A DNA stretch of 64,000 nucleotides from Thuidium tamariscinum (lineage: Eukaryota > Streptophyta > Bryopsida > Hypnales > Thuidiaceae). This document shows positions 12,613 to 24,900 of the stretch, piece after piece. The notes beneath the pieces are model-generated. The model worked only from the letters and a program-made list of their open reading frames with translations, was not told where the DNA came from and searched no databases. Numbering within the stretch: position 1 is the stretch's first letter; each line of letters begins with the position of its first letter. The stretch is taken from positions 35,081,582 to 35,145,581 of the forward strand of contig OX344751.2 of assembly GCA_947034885.2 (NCBI GenBank), in the 5' to 3' direction. The position numbers and the translations under genes were made by a program.

Positions 12613-14393
12613 TCTACAAGCCATCTATGTCAACTAATATTTCTACAAATATTTCTATTTGTACACATGGAGGTTTATGAATTCCAACTACACCAATAAC
12701 TAGTTCAAAAGTAGTGCATTCTTGTATAGTAACAATAAATCTTTATATAGTATGGAATATCAAGAAATTAGGGAGGGGCAACCTAATTTCACTATTTAGT
12801 GTAGTGCAAAATCATATAGGAAACAATGACTAGGAAAAATTAACAATTAGTTCAAAGTTAGTAGATGGAATTAGAAAAAATCAAGTTTCATTTTGAAAAT
12901 AAAGAGTGTGTAATCAAAAAAAATTGGCAAGGCCAAATACCAACCATTGTAAGGAAAAAATTGAAATGTACCATAATTGCCTCTTTTCAAGACTTATTAG
13001 AGCTCAACTACCATAAGATAGTAATCACTAGTTGATGCCTATGTGGAACAATGTATCTAGATGAGGTATATAGAGTACCAATTTAAGAAGGGCCTATCAT
13101 CTCTGGGATACAAGGGCATGCCCGTTGGAATACTAAATTTGAGATTAGAATTTTGAAGTAGTAGGCACCTCTTGTAGTCATGCTCACCTTCTTTGAGAAG
13201 ATCAAGGCAATAAAGCTAGATCAAAGCTAATGAAACCCCTCAAGAAACTTCAAAATTTAGTAAACATGCACAAAAATCTTTGAAGTCACTCCTCAACATC
13301 AACATTCTAGTATCGTTTCACATCCCAAAAAACATGATAGTCTAGAGTTAATCTTGAAAGCCGTGAAATATGATTTCAAACCATTTTTCACTTTAGGGCA
13401 AGCCTTTTTCAGTGCAATATTTGTTGGATTTTTCTAAAAAACTAGTTAATGCCTAGAAATTTTATACCAATTTAAATTGCTAATAAAAAATAATGCCTCA
13501 AAAAGACATTTTTTATACATACTCTTAAAAAAGTTCTTAACATAAACCAAAAGTTTAAGAGGCATATCAACATATAATTTTGACTTACAAGCATTTCAAA
13601 TTTTCAAATTAAAAACAATGCCTATTTTAGGACAATTTATTCTTGGGACCAATTACCAAAAAAATGACATGTCTCATAGAAAGTAAGTGAAATTCTAGTC
13701 AATTTAACAAGTTTAACTAGGTGTTGCAAGCAAAAAACCTCAAAATGGAGGAAAATAATCAAAAGAGATGTTTTGCCTTTTTATGGTAAAGGAATCAATC
13801 TAACTAAAGGTGTGATGAAATTTAATATTTTAGGTCCCAAATCCAAGATTTTATATAATTAGAGTATTTTTATTGGTGTAACTTTATTTCAAAGATAATT
13901 GTCTAGAAAAAAATGATATTTGAGACAAAATATTACAAACTAAGAAGATGAGATTGATGACCATTTGAAAAAATTTAGTTAACTGGTTGATTTGTAAAGT
14001 AAGAAAAATTTTCAACGGCTCCATAGAATATTTTCAAATGTTACCTAACCTTTAAGGGACTAAGATGCGTTTCTTTTGCCAGGAAAGAAGTTTTAGGCAA
14101 CTTATCACAAATGGAAAATTTCTTTTTCTTAATTAAAATTTTACGAAACATGTGTCCAAAGAGTAGCTTTAAAGTGTAACAATTTCTACAATTTATCACT
14201 ACATGGCCAAAAACTTATTGCATGATATGTAATTTTCTTTGATCATTGGGTAGCCTAGGGAGCTCAAAAAACTTTTTTTTAAATCACTATTTAAAAAAAC
14301 AAAAGGTTGAAATTTGTATCTAGATTTATATGCTAATGCTCTACAAGCCATCTATGTCAACACATATTTCTACAAATATTTCCATTTGTACAA
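12613..14393 (+). repeat. pair of ~55-bp direct repeats 1.7 kb apart
   Basis: Both copies contain CTACAAGCCATCTATGTCAA followed by a form of ATATTTCTACAAATATTTC and then ATTTGTACA. One copy is at about 12613-12668 and the other at about 14337-14393. Similarity stops outside these blocks. They may be remnants of one dispersed repeat; they are too short to call long terminal repeats. Confidence 0.5.
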
Positions 14394-15478
14394 TACAAGG
14401 CCAATACATTATTAAATGGAAAGAATAGTTAAATGGTACAAACTTTAATTGATTGTTTTTGGATACAAAGGAACTTCTTACTATTTGAAGTTATCTAACT
14501 CCAAACTTCAACACATTTGACTTTATTTGGATGTTGTCCAACTCTAGTACATTGGTGGATGTGGGCACTGATTGTGTGAGGCAGTGACTGCCTCTTTTGA
14601 GCTCATTGTCTAGTGCACTTTTTATTCAAGTATAGTTTGTATTAGCATGTTTTCATAACTAAATCATTTATCCATTTGGAATTTTTTCCATCCAATAAAG
14701 TACTTTGCATCTACTTTTGATTATAAACAATATCTCTATGGACCAATTATAGGGCCCCCTACCATACATGTAATCACTCAATCACACCACTTTCAGATGA
14801 CTTTTTGCACTGTCCAAATAAATGAAATAGAAAATTAGAATGCATATTAAAAGTTCACATTTGATGGACTAGAAAACCAATTGCTTCTATAAGATGAACT
14901 TATTCATTTCTTAAAATTGTGTATTTACACCCTAATTATCTTCTTAGATCAATGTCAATGATATGACGAGGAATTTATTTTATTTTATATGCACATTTCA
15001 CAAATTCTTGCCATCATTCATTTGAATGGTCATAGATTCATCCTTGCTCATTTTTATCCTCAATCCAAATATCACTCTTGAATTAAAAATCTTCATATAT
15101 ATAGGAAATTGAAGGAAATTTTATGTTGTTTAGGGTCATTTTTCACTTCATTCTATATTCTAGGCCCTACCAAATTTTGAATGAAAAATTGGATAGAGGC
15201 GTTGAAAATTAGGATTTGGGATTTCAGAATACTACATTCTATAAATGATTCCTACATGCCAACACTTTTTGGTGGTTTTAGGATCAAAGATGGGAGGTTT
15301 GGAGTCCATGTTGGATTTGGCAAAAATAAAGATCCAACTCAAGTTCCATGTCTAATATATCATACTATCTACTAAAAAAATGAAGGTAGCTCTTGGTTGT
15401 TGTTGTTTTTAAAAATGCTCCCTCCCAATATCATCAATTTCTCAAAAAATTAGAAGCCATTGATGTCAGATACAATCT

Positions 15479-15600
15479 AAAATACAAATACGACTATAGA
15501 TGTATAGGATGCAAATACAAATATTATTTAAAATACACATACATATATAGATGTATATGTTACAATTATGAATACAAATATTGGAACAAATATGATACAA
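15479..15600 (+). repeat. degenerate tandem pair of AT-rich units
   Basis: Two adjacent units of about 64 bp share AAAATACA, ATACATATATAGATGTATA-like and AATACAAATATT blocks. The 84-codon open frame crossing them is Tyr/Lys-rich low-complexity and is not called as a gene. Confidence 0.45.
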
Positions 15601-16399
15601 GCTACATATATGTATCCATATATGGAGTTGTCCCATATTGTTTGTAGTAAGTTAGATTTGTAAAAATCATAAATAGGGGGGGAGGGAGAGGGGGTAATAA
15701 TTTTATAATTTAAAAAGAAATAATTTTTTTAAACATAGACTTGTGCCTCACTATGCCTATGCACTCAAAAGATACAATACAAAACTTGCCATACATAGAA
15801 TTCTAATTTGGCATTCACGTGCCAAAATTGAATTTCCGCATTAGATTCTCAACGGTCCATATCACCTCATACCATTCACAAGATGACATCAATCAATTTT
15901 TTTTAGAAAAAATATTTAATTTAAGCCAAATCTTGACCTTTAAGTAGTGTATTATTTTGAAGATTTGACAAGAATAATGATTCTAAACGGATTAATATCC
16001 TCATTGGTTGATTTTGGAAAAAAGAATTTGCCCATTGCAAATTCTATATTAAAAGGTGCCCTCAAAATGACTTTTGGGACTTTTTGATTCATATTGACAC
16101 ATATTTACCAAACTATATTAGACAAGTGAAAGCTTAAAACATAAAGTTGGGACTTTGACCTTCACACTATAAAACTCAAATTCCAAATACAATATTTTTC
16201 TTTCACCTTCTACAATTAACCCAAGAAATTTAAACTTTTGCTTCAGAGAAATAAAAGTGCAATGAAATGATCCTCGTGCAAGTGATCCAACATGGGCTTG
16301 TTGTTGCAAATGTTGCAAACCTTGTACACCATGTACTATAAGGTGGGTTCTCCTATAGACCTGACAAAGGTCCGGTAGATGTTTAGGAACATACATCAT

Positions 16400-17283
16400 C
16401 AAACATGATCGTGATAAAAATCTTGAAGTAATGGCACAACGATTTCCTAACATTAGTAAATGGACCCTTAACCCTGATATACATAAGGACCTCTCTAATG
16501 AATTTTGGTCAAACCCTAAAATAACCGACTCACAAAAAACAAGCCTATTAAAATTCCACACCGGCCAATATATGGGAAATGCTAGAAAACAATTATGTTT
16601 TGGGATTGAGAGATTTTCATCCATCACATGCTCCATTTGTAACTCTCACAACATAGACACATGGCTCTATGTACTCTTAAAATGCAAACAACATCATATT
16701 CATGCCCTTCGTGTCAAAAGACATAACGAAGCAATATGGGAATTGAGAAAACTAATCCTATCTACCAAAAATAGTAGATATTATACTCTCATGAATGCAG
16801 GAACATTCAATAACAATCCACAAGAAAATACAGTCCCCCCATGGTTGTTACCTTGCTCTTGTCAAAGACAAAGATGTCATTGTAACGCTAGATTTAAACC
16901 GGATATCCTTTGGATTAAAGGACTCTCCTACCAAAGCAACCCACCAAATATCCCAGATAATAATCTCACAATACAATTAATTGAATTTACATACTCTAAT
17001 GACAGATTTTCACAAACAACCATAGATAATAAAATTCAAAAATACCAACCATTAATAAATAGTATCACGGCCCAAGGATGGAAAATAGATCCACTTATTG
17101 TCATTACAGCAGGAGCTAGAGGAACAACACACATTCCTTCAATGAAAAGCCAAACTTAAATTAACAGAAATTGCTCTAACACACACTTTCAAAGCAACCA
17201 ATACCATAGCCACACAGTACGCTGGATCAATCATTCTACATAAAAGAAGAATTGAAAACAACCAACCACTTCCAAAAGAATAA
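16400..17283 (+). pseudogene. 5'-truncated non-LTR retroelement C-terminus (zinc finger plus restriction-like nuclease type)
   Basis: A frame open from about 16381 and clear from 16431 to 17159 encodes CSICNSHNIDTWLYVLLKC, KRHNEAIWELRKLI, a Cys cluster (CSCQRQRCHC), RFKPDILWIKG and LIEFTYSNDRF, then KYQPLINSI and GWKIDPLIVITAGARG. A CxxC finger with a trailing Cys, an RHN helix, a KPD and an acidic (I/V)xFT strand is the order found after the reverse transcriptase in early-branching non-LTR elements with a restriction-like endonuclease. The usual finger His appears as Tyr. A frameshift near 17145 separates it from a plausible natural end (EIALTHTFKATNTIATQYAG) at 17281-17283. The reverse transcriptase is missing, as in 5' truncation. 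The family assignment is from motif memory and is not certain. Confidence 0.6.
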
Positions 17284-18149
17284 GAAACCCAACAATGCAC
17301 ATTACATTGTATACTCATCCAATACTAATAAATAAATAACTAAATTGAAATCAAATCAATCTAATTAAATCTAATTAAATCTAGCAAAATTAAATTAAAT
17401 CTTGGATACTTTAAACTAGTTACTTGTTACTTTAGTGTCTATTTTCAAAAGGAAAGAGTAGTCTTGCATCAATAGCCCTTGATCCTATGGACATTGGCTC
17501 ATTGTCATGATGAACAGACACTTTATTTACGCCAGACTGCTTTTTGCAAGTGGACCAGAGTTTATATATATGGGTTCCCCTCCAAACCGCCACTTTTGCT
17601 CTTGTGCCTATTTACTATTGTTAAACTAGTCAAATTTCAATATCTCATTGACACTTAGAAAGAATTTTTGATGTATCAAAGAATGCAACATTTGGATATG
17701 AAATGCAATAGGTACATATTAATTGATTTTGGAAATGTATACAAAGTTAAGATCATAGTTTAGGGTTAGTAGTGCATTTGGGGGCAAGAGTGACTATTAC
17801 CTCCCTTACTCAATCCCTTGGGAAAATGCTTAAATTTTTTATTTTCCATACATGATCAAATTTTCAAATTTTCAATTTATATTTGCAATCAAAGGCCCCT
17901 TAATTAGCTAGGAAGGGTGCACAAGGTAAATTAATCAAGTCATGAGTAGGGGGCTTTTCTTTTTACTAATACCCTTGGAATGACTTGGAGGGGTTGAGTG
18001 AGGGGTCACAGTGAACTCATCCATTCGCTCAAACCCTTGAGAAAATGCTGAATTTTTTAAATATTTCACTCATGTCAAAATTTACAAGTTTTGAATTCAT
18101 ATTTGCAATCAGAGGCCTGAATTTTGGTGAGAGGAGTGTATTCGGTAGA
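17284..18149. other. retroelement 3' flank and AT-rich spacer
   Basis: The first 120 bases (with AATAAATAAATA and repeated ATTAAATCTA units) look like the 3' UTR and tail of the preceding retroelement fragment. The remainder is AT-rich with no coding region. Confidence 0.4.
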
Positions 18150-18804
18150 TTAACCCCTAAATGCCTAAGGCCTTTTTTAATCTTCTAGGAATTTGCTTTA
18201 GAGTGAACAAAAAATCAACCTTATGATAAGCTTTAACAATTTTTTTGAAATGTAACCATACAAATTCAAACTAGACATGTTAGAGATTGCATAGGAAAAG
18301 AAAACACGACAATATCACTTATGGATTGAAAGATTATAACGTTTGATCATGAGGGTGTTAAAATTGCAAAAGTGATGTGAAGTCTTTCAATCCTCTTTTC
18401 ACAAGCCAAATCTAAAAAGTTGGTGACCAAAAGAATATGAGGTGAAAGGGTTTAAAATGCATAACCCCAATCAATTTATGGTTTTTCAAAATCTACCCTA
18501 CAATTTTTTTAATTGAACTTCTAATGTGATTTTTTCTCCAAGATCTAGTGTATTTGAGGCTCATTTCCAAGAGCCCTCAACGCTAGAGAAAGTCAAGATT
18601 GCAATGGATACCCTTGTACAAAATGTTCAATTGAAAAATCATACTCAATCATTTTCAAGATCGGGTTTTTGATGCTTAAAGTAGATTTTTTTTTATAAAT
18701 ATGCAAAAATACAAACTTCTAAAAATAAGAACTTGATTAGGTTTTATTTACCTTCAAAGTTTTGCAAACACCAAATTTTGATGCCTCATGTATTTAGGGG
18801 TTAA
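18150..18804. mobile_element. TTAA-bordered inverted-repeat element
   Basis: A TTAA at 18150-18153 is followed by CCCCTAAATGCCTAAGG. The right end, read on the other strand, is CCCCTAAATACATGAGGC before a TTAA at 18801-18804. The first bases match the ends of the foldback at 27931-28678 (CCCCTAAATGCCTAAG). The body of about 650 bp has no open frame of note, so the element is non-autonomous. TTAA borders with CCC termini are typical of piggyBac-type elements, but no transposase is visible in the window. Confidence 0.6.
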
Positions 18805-18835
18805 TCAAGCATAAAATAGTTTTAGTTTTTTTTAC

Positions 18836-19444
18836 TTGCACCGTTGGAAACTTGGAATCGAGCGAGGGCTGCGGCGCCCACCTTCATCTCAATACAGAAC
18901 ACCGAATCATCACGGGTATTGGCTGGTTCGGGCCCCTCCCAACTTCCAATCCGGGCAGTCGGGCACTGCCCCAACTCCGACCGCTTCAGGCAGATCGGGC
19001 AGGGTCCCGAAAATCCCAGCAGAAAAGAAGCGGGCAGTAGCCCGCCCGGAGGTCCGCTAGGCCTGCCAGCGAAGAAGATTCGCGCCACTTGGACTCTGGG
19101 AGGGGTCGACCCCCATGCGCAGGATCCAAAACCGCGCTGCCATTGGTCCGAATCCGTGGGCCCATATCAGATGGAGATCGAGCCGGGGATCCACGAACGG
19201 GGAGGACGTTCAGTTCCTGTAGGCAGTGTAGTGTGAACCTGCGGGTGGGGTCCCCAAGAGGAGTAAGTATGTGGCTGGCGCAGCTTGTGGAGGCGCGCCC
19301 TCCAAGGACGAAAGCCTGCTCCATTGGTCCTGGGGATTGCTGTCGATATGGAGGGGCCCCGTGGCTCGAGCTGGCTGAGCGGGACCCACCGCCTTCGGCT
19401 CTAGAAGCCAGACAAGACCAGGGCCCGGGAAATATTTTGGGTTC
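18836..19444. other. GC-rich unclassified segment next to the LINE
   Basis: Composition jumps abruptly from AT-rich to strongly GC-rich at about 18836. Several overlapping frames stay open (for example 18844-19236, 130 codons), as expected by chance at high GC, and none shows a known motif. It lies outside the LINE, whose target-site duplication begins at 19445, so it was already present when the LINE inserted. The poly-T run just before it (18827-18834) would fit the tail of a minus-strand retroposed sequence, which is speculative. Confidence 0.4.
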
Positions 19445-19461
19445 TAAGGTAGAAGGCTCTT
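19445..19461 (+). repeat. left target-site duplication of the LINE
   Basis: TAAGGTAGAAGGCTCTT occurs here and again at 26455-26471. The two 17-bp copies are identical and bracket the LINE exactly. Confidence 0.9.
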
Positions 19462-19775
19462 GATAATCATTTGACGGCCCCAGGACAGCAAGTGAAGCTG
19501 AGCAGCAGCTAGTACTGTAAAATCGATATTTTTTTCGCGATGAGCGCCGCTACGCTGCTCCGGAGGACACCTCGCGCTACGGAGTGTAACCTAGGAGCGA
19601 TCAACTGATCCGTAGCGGTGCAGTAACTTTTTCTCAATCCAGCTCTGTAGACTTTCTTCAAGGGAGTTTTAACTTTTGGCATTACCATAAGTAATCCGGA
19701 TCAACGCTGAGTGGAGAGGTAATCAACGGACTAACTAGGGTTAGGGTTCCCAAGTATCTGGAAAGTATCTACGGC

Positions 19776-21635
19776 ATGGAGAAGCGAACATACGCTGACT
19801 CGTTGCGCGAGAACCTGGAGCATGCGCCCTTGACAAGCCAGCCAGGTGGCAAAGGAGATGCTCGAAGCGAGGCGCAATTGGGAGAGGAGATAGAGCCGGA
19901 GCTGGTGGCTGCCGTCACCAACTTAGGCAAGTACGCATCAATCCACCCGACCAAAGCGTCTCTGGGCGAGACTCTCCCGGAAGGGTATGCTCGCAGCTCA
20001 ACTGGGTTTCTTATTTGCAATACTGTATTAAAAGTGAAAGTTGATCAAGAGGTTGTGCGTAAGGAATCTGAGAGATTGCAAAAGCTAGCAATAGTTGCCT
20101 ATTTCGTGGGTGCAAGGCAAACAGAAGCTGCTCTGGCACAATGGATCACGGCAATTCAATCTCAAGTGGGCGATTGGGTAGGTATAGGCAGAGACCTCGG
20201 CCGCGGCTTTTTTCAAGTTTTAACAAAACACCGCGACGTAACGCAAAAATTACTGATGCGCACGCCCCACCATTCAAAGTGGGGCACGTGCATATTTCAA
20301 ACTTGGGCATCTGGGTTCTCCACAAACAGCCCAACCCGCTTGAAGGTCCCAACGTGGGTAACGCTGCGAGGTATACCAGGAGAATTCTTAGGGGTGGCGA
20401 AAGACATAGCATTGGGACTAGGGGAGCTCCTAGGCAGCGACAAGAGAAATGCCCACACAGTAGATCAGAAATTCTACGTGGCTCTTCAAGCAGGACAAGG
20501 ATGGCGAACACAATTAGGAGTCACAAATGAGGCCACAAAGGAGGATAGCATAATCGCAGTTGATTATTGCAACCTCCCCATCAGGTGTCGGCTTTGCCAG
20601 GCGACTGATCATTTGATCAAGGAATGCCCGAGTGGCAGAAAGACCCCTACCAACACAGAATCTGGAGCGGAGGCAGGCAGGGCCAACACATCAGCCCCCC
20701 AGCCAGAGAAGCAACACGAAGGCGCAAGACAAACAACAGAGGAGCAAATTCTGCCACCCCCTCCCCTCCCCGAAGGCCACAGCCCAACAATATTGATCGG
20801 AAACGAAGGATCGTCGAGCAAGACAAGGGAAACAGGGGATTCGGCCAGCCAGCAGGAAGTCACAAAGATCACCCCTACCCAGTCTGAGGAAGGATGGGAA
20901 ATGGTCACGAGCAAGAAGAAAAGTAGCCCAGCAAAGAATAAAACGCAAGGAGAAGGGAGGACCCTGCCATCAAGAGCAAATTCCCAGCCTGTAGCAGACC
21001 GTGCGCAGAAATGGCTGGACAAGGGCAAAACGAACGACCACAGGTTGGGAGCGAGGAGCGGAAGAAGCCCACTGAGGAGATCCCACGGATCAGACAGACG
21101 AAATAGACCTCGACCCCATTTAAGGATGCGGTCCACCGAAACCTCCAAACAAGACACCCAAATAAGAGCTGCAATCCCCCCCTCTGGCTCTATCCCATCA
21201 GGCTCATTACACGGAGGCATGGAGAATGGCATTCTTCCAGCCCCGGACCTCAGGAGATTCGATGGAGGCCTTCTCCAACACATGTCCCCAGCGAACAATC
21301 CCTTCAGCCAAGGAGGCCCAGCTAATAACCTAATGCTGAATCACGGATATGCAAGCCTAAGGGAACCAGCTGCGGAGTTGGCGATCATCGACAACCAGGA
21401 AGGCATCACGAACAAACAAGGAGAAGGCCCATCATCAGCACCCGCAATCATCCCAACTCCCCCAGAGATCCCCGCCCCACCAACAGCTGGGTTACCACGG
21501 CTGCTGGACCTAAATGAAACGGCCTTAACCTCCGGCTCCTTGGTTCCTTCAGGCAGTAGAGAGGAACCATCTCAAGCCTACCCCCCGAATCTTCCCCTAG
21601 TGATCACAGCGAGGGACGCCCCGCTCACCAACTAG
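19776..21635 (+). CDS. LINE ORF1 protein (CCHC nucleic-acid binding)
   Basis: An uninterrupted 619-residue frame starts at ATG 19776. It probably encodes the RNA-binding coat of the LINE ribonucleoprotein. A CX2CX4HX4C knuckle (CRLCQATDHLIKEC, Cys271, Cys274, His279, Cys284) follows an N-terminal region (about 60-270) resembling the plant DUF4283-type domain. The C-terminal half is low-complexity and rich in Pro, Ser, Gly and charged residues. The TAG at 21633 is probably not the ancestral end: the same frame stays open from 21636 to a TGA at 21915-21917, which overlaps the ORF2 start as ATGA. The intact ancestral protein would then be about 713 residues. Confidence 0.8.
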   Translation: MEKRTYADSLRENLEHAPLTSQPGGKGDARSEAQLGEEIEPELVAAVTNLGKYASIHPTKASLGETLPEGYARSSTGFLICNTVLKVKVDQEVVRKESERLQKLAIVAYFVGARQTEAALAQWITAIQSQVGDWVGIGRDLGRGFFQVLTKHRDVTQKLLMRTPHHSKWGTCIFQTWASGFSTNSPTRLKVPTWVTLRGIPGEFLGVAKDIALGLGELLGSDKRNAHTVDQKFYVALQAGQGWRTQLGVTNEATKEDSIIAVDYCNLPIRCRLCQATDHLIKECPSGRKTPTNTESGAEAGRANTSAPQPEKQHEGARQTTEEQILPPPPLPEGHSPTILIGNEGSSSKTRETGDSASQQEVTKITPTQSEEGWEMVTSKKKSSPAKNKTQGEGRTLPSRANSQPVADRAQKWLDKGKTNDHRLGARSGRSPLRRSHGSDRRNRPRPHLRMRSTETSKQDTQIRAAIPPSGSIPSGSLHGGMENGILPAPDLRRFDGGLLQHMSPANNPFSQGGPANNLMLNHGYASLREPAAELAIIDNQEGITNKQGEGPSSAPAIIPTPPEIPAPPTAGLPRLLDLNETALTSGSLVPSGSREEPSQAYPPNLPLVITARDAPLTN

Positions 21636-21913
21636 CCAATTCCACGCGCCTTCGCAGTAGGTACCATGCCAGAGGATCTGCACGAGGCTCTATTCGCTTG
21701 GATGAGGGCGCAAAACGGGGAACCAGTATTCACCCCTCAATCCCACCCCCTATCTCTAAATCAGGCATCAAGGAGAAATGACCTAACAGATTTGGTGAAG
21801 AGGCTACGGGCCTCAACTCTCTTTCAAAACAAGGAGATGCCCCGTAACGGGACATTCGGAAACCAACAGAGATCAGGCGAACTTTGCCCTGAGATTCCTT
21901 CCATCCCAAATCC

Positions 21914-24900
21914 ATGATGAAGGTCTCAATCATGTTTTAAAATGTGCAGGGCCTCAATGACCTTGCGAAGGTACACATAGTTAGAAATTACTACCAGCCT
22001 CTCCTGAGGACCATCAACATTTTGTGCTTCCAAGAGCACCGATTGAGGGGCGACAAGGTAAAAGAATTAGGTCGCTGCATTTGGCCTCAGGCAGCTTTCT
22101 TCGGCAAGGAAGCTGCAGTCGGATTTGGCCACACGGCAGGTGAACGAGGAGCAGGAACAGGAAGGGTGTGCCTCTGGGTGGCGCCACAAATTACTCACCT
22201 GATAACCAACTCAGGGCACTCTCCCTGCGAGAGAGCTCAATGGATCCGGTTGGAAGGCCTTCCTGGGGGAAACCTTTCCATCCTAAACATATATGCGTCC
22301 AATTGTATCAGAGAGAGATGCGCCTTGTGGGAATCTTTAGCAGAAAACCTCCCAAAGGACACAAGGTGGATGTTATGCGGGGACTGGAATTTCGTGGAGG
22401 AGCAAAGGGATAAATCCAATCTCAACGGTCGCACTATCTCAGTCAGTGAAGAACGCGTCTTCTCGCTACTCAAGAACACCCTGAATGTTGCAGACTTCTT
22501 TCCGGAGGCACGGAGATTAAAGTTCTCATGGGACAACAGGCGTCGCAATGGCATGAGGTCACTAGCAAGACTCGACAGATGTTACTCTTTTCGCCCCGCT
22601 GGAGCAGGACCGGCCCCAGTTATTGATTACCACATTAGAGGCGACTGCATTCATGCAGATCATCTCCCAGTAGCTCATGTGGTCCAATTAGTGCCAACAA
22701 CCCCTCCAAAAGCTGCCTACAAGATGAACAATTTCTTCCTTAGCGACGCAGAGGCGGTAGCAGGGATTAAGCAGGTTTGGGGGCTCAGCCCGACCCTGGG
22801 ATTCACTGGGAAGCTGAGATGAGCAGTAAAGTACTACAAAACATTCTGCATTCGGAAAGCAAAGGAGAGGAGAGCAGTAGAAGTTTCGCTGAGAAATGAC
22901 CTCGCAGCCCTCTAGGAGTCCCTTCAGGCTGATCCTCACAATCTCGAGACCCAAGAAAAGCTCAACGACCTATCCAACCGCATAGCAGGTTTTGAAAAAC
23001 ACACGGCAGAGGGGCAGAGGATTCGAAGTAGGATAAAATGGTTAAAGGTCGGCGATTCCTGCAACAGGGAATTTTTTAAGTCAACAAAACCATTCTCGAG
23101 CGCCTCAAGAATCACAGAGCTTGAAGACGAGCTAGGAGCGGTCCAAAAAGAGTAGAGAAAACTGGAAGAAATCAGCTCCAAATTTTACTCTCGCTTGTAC
23201 TCTCCCCCTACCCAATCTGTGATCCAGGAAGAAGCGTCAGCCTTTGCTCTGCGTGCAATTGGCAATCGACTCTTAGACTCCATGAAGCAATCATTGGTCA
23301 AGCCACTCTCGCTTGAAGAACTGAGCGAAGCGCTCAAAGGGTTGAGCCGAGGCAAGTTGCCAGGACCAGATGGCATCACAACCGAATTCTTCAAGCAACA
23401 CTGGAGCCTCATCAAGGACGACTATCTCATCATGATTAACCAAGCCATCAACGAACAAAAGCTTCCAGTAGGAGTGACCCATGGGCTCATTGCTCTCTTG
23501 CACAAGGGGGGAGAGAAGAACAAGCTCTCAAATTGGAGGCCCATCACACTTCTCAACGTGACATATAAGATTTTTGCCAAAGTATTGCAAATGCAGTTGC
23601 AACAGATATTAATGGAGATAATCAGCATAGACCAGTCAGCCTTTCTCCCCCTCGGGTTTATTCTTGACAATATCATGCTTACGCACGAAACGATTGCCTG
23701 GGCTGAGCAATCCAAGCAGCCATTACTTTTCTTAAAACTAGACTTTACTAAAGCGTTCGACACTGTCGATTGGTGCTTCCTTTCGCAAGCAATGCTCACT
23801 CTTGGCATACCAAAGGAATTCGTCTCAATGTCCCAGATGCTCTTTTTTGGAGCGCAAGCAGCGGTGAAAGTTAACGGGGTGCACTTGGAGTTGTTCCAAA
23901 TCAGGAGAGGGGTGAGGCAAGGGTGCCCCTTGGCACCCTACCTCTTCTTGATTGTAGCAGAGGTGCTTAACTCGGCTATCAAGCGGGGCATGGACTTGGG
24001 GCTAGTTAAAGGAATTACACTTCCTGGTGGAACAAAACAACAAACAATAGCCCAATTCGCAGATGATACTTCTTTAACACTCCTGGGCGAAGAAGGCACA
24101 GTCTGCTCGACGATTTTCATTCTTGAGCGTTTCTGTGCTGCAGCAGGGCTGCTCCTCAATTGGACGAAATCTAGGGGATATTGGTACGGAGGGGCGCAAA
24201 TAGACAAGCCAGCGTGGACACAGCAGCTCCAAATCGTGTGGGTGGAAGGGACGGAGGTAAGCAAATTGCTTGGAATCCCCTTCGGCATGAACTTACGGTC
24301 TGGCTCAGTGGACGAGTTCTTGTTAGACAGATCCCTCAAAAAGCTGCAGCAGTGGAGCACCGCGAAAGTCAACTCCACGGGCAGAGCAATCATCGTCAAC
24401 AGCGTGTTACTTTCCTCCTCGCTCTTCTTTGCGTCGCTGTGGGGGGGCACCTCGGCAGGCATCAAGAAAGTTAATTCAGCCACATGAAACTACCTTTGGT
24501 CAGGTACCCATCATAGAGCACGGACGCGGGTCTCATGGATCCAATGTTGTCAAACATTGGAAAAAGGGGGGATCAATACAGTTAATTTAGAGGATGCGCT
24601 GATAGTTCTTATGGTTAAATGGGTAACCAAAGCTTGTGAACCCAGTCTCTCCAATTTGCATCACCTCCTCCGCCATCAATTAAGTCACTTTCAACCTTAC
24701 ACAGGAGGCAGATGGTCACCCAACTTAGAGTACTTCTCCACACCGAAATTCCAAGCACATAAAGGATCCGTAGTGTGGAATCGAGCAAGGTCATCGTGGC
24801 GCAAACTCAGCCATGAAGTAATTCCCGTTAGGCCCACCTCCCCTGAGGAAGTAGGAGCTGAACCTTTTTGGTGGTCAGCTTTCACCCCAATTATAGGCCC

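Larger units (their letters stand above)
10190..16380. other. AT-rich repeat-derived DNA without genes
   Basis: About 6 kb of very AT-rich sequence with no credible coding region. It contains two diverged direct copies of a unit of about 55 bp (near 12613-12668 and 14337-14393). It also holds a degenerate tandem pair of about 64-bp units around 15479-15600, rich in TACAAATA and ATAGATGTATA. Segments near 10725-11000 and 17560-17790 share scattered similarity and look like old copies of one unidentified repeat. Confidence 0.45.

Noticed and set aside
12613-14393. LTR retrotransposon with short LTRs
   Set aside because: The repeats are only ~55 bp, lack TG/CA ends and have no primer-binding site or polyprotein between them.
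15393-15647. A Tyr/Lys-rich small protein
   Set aside because: It is the translation of a degenerate AT-rich tandem repeat.
20609-21298. 229-codon minus-strand gene inside the LINE
   Set aside because: It is antisense to the clear ORF1 protein and has no recognisable motif.
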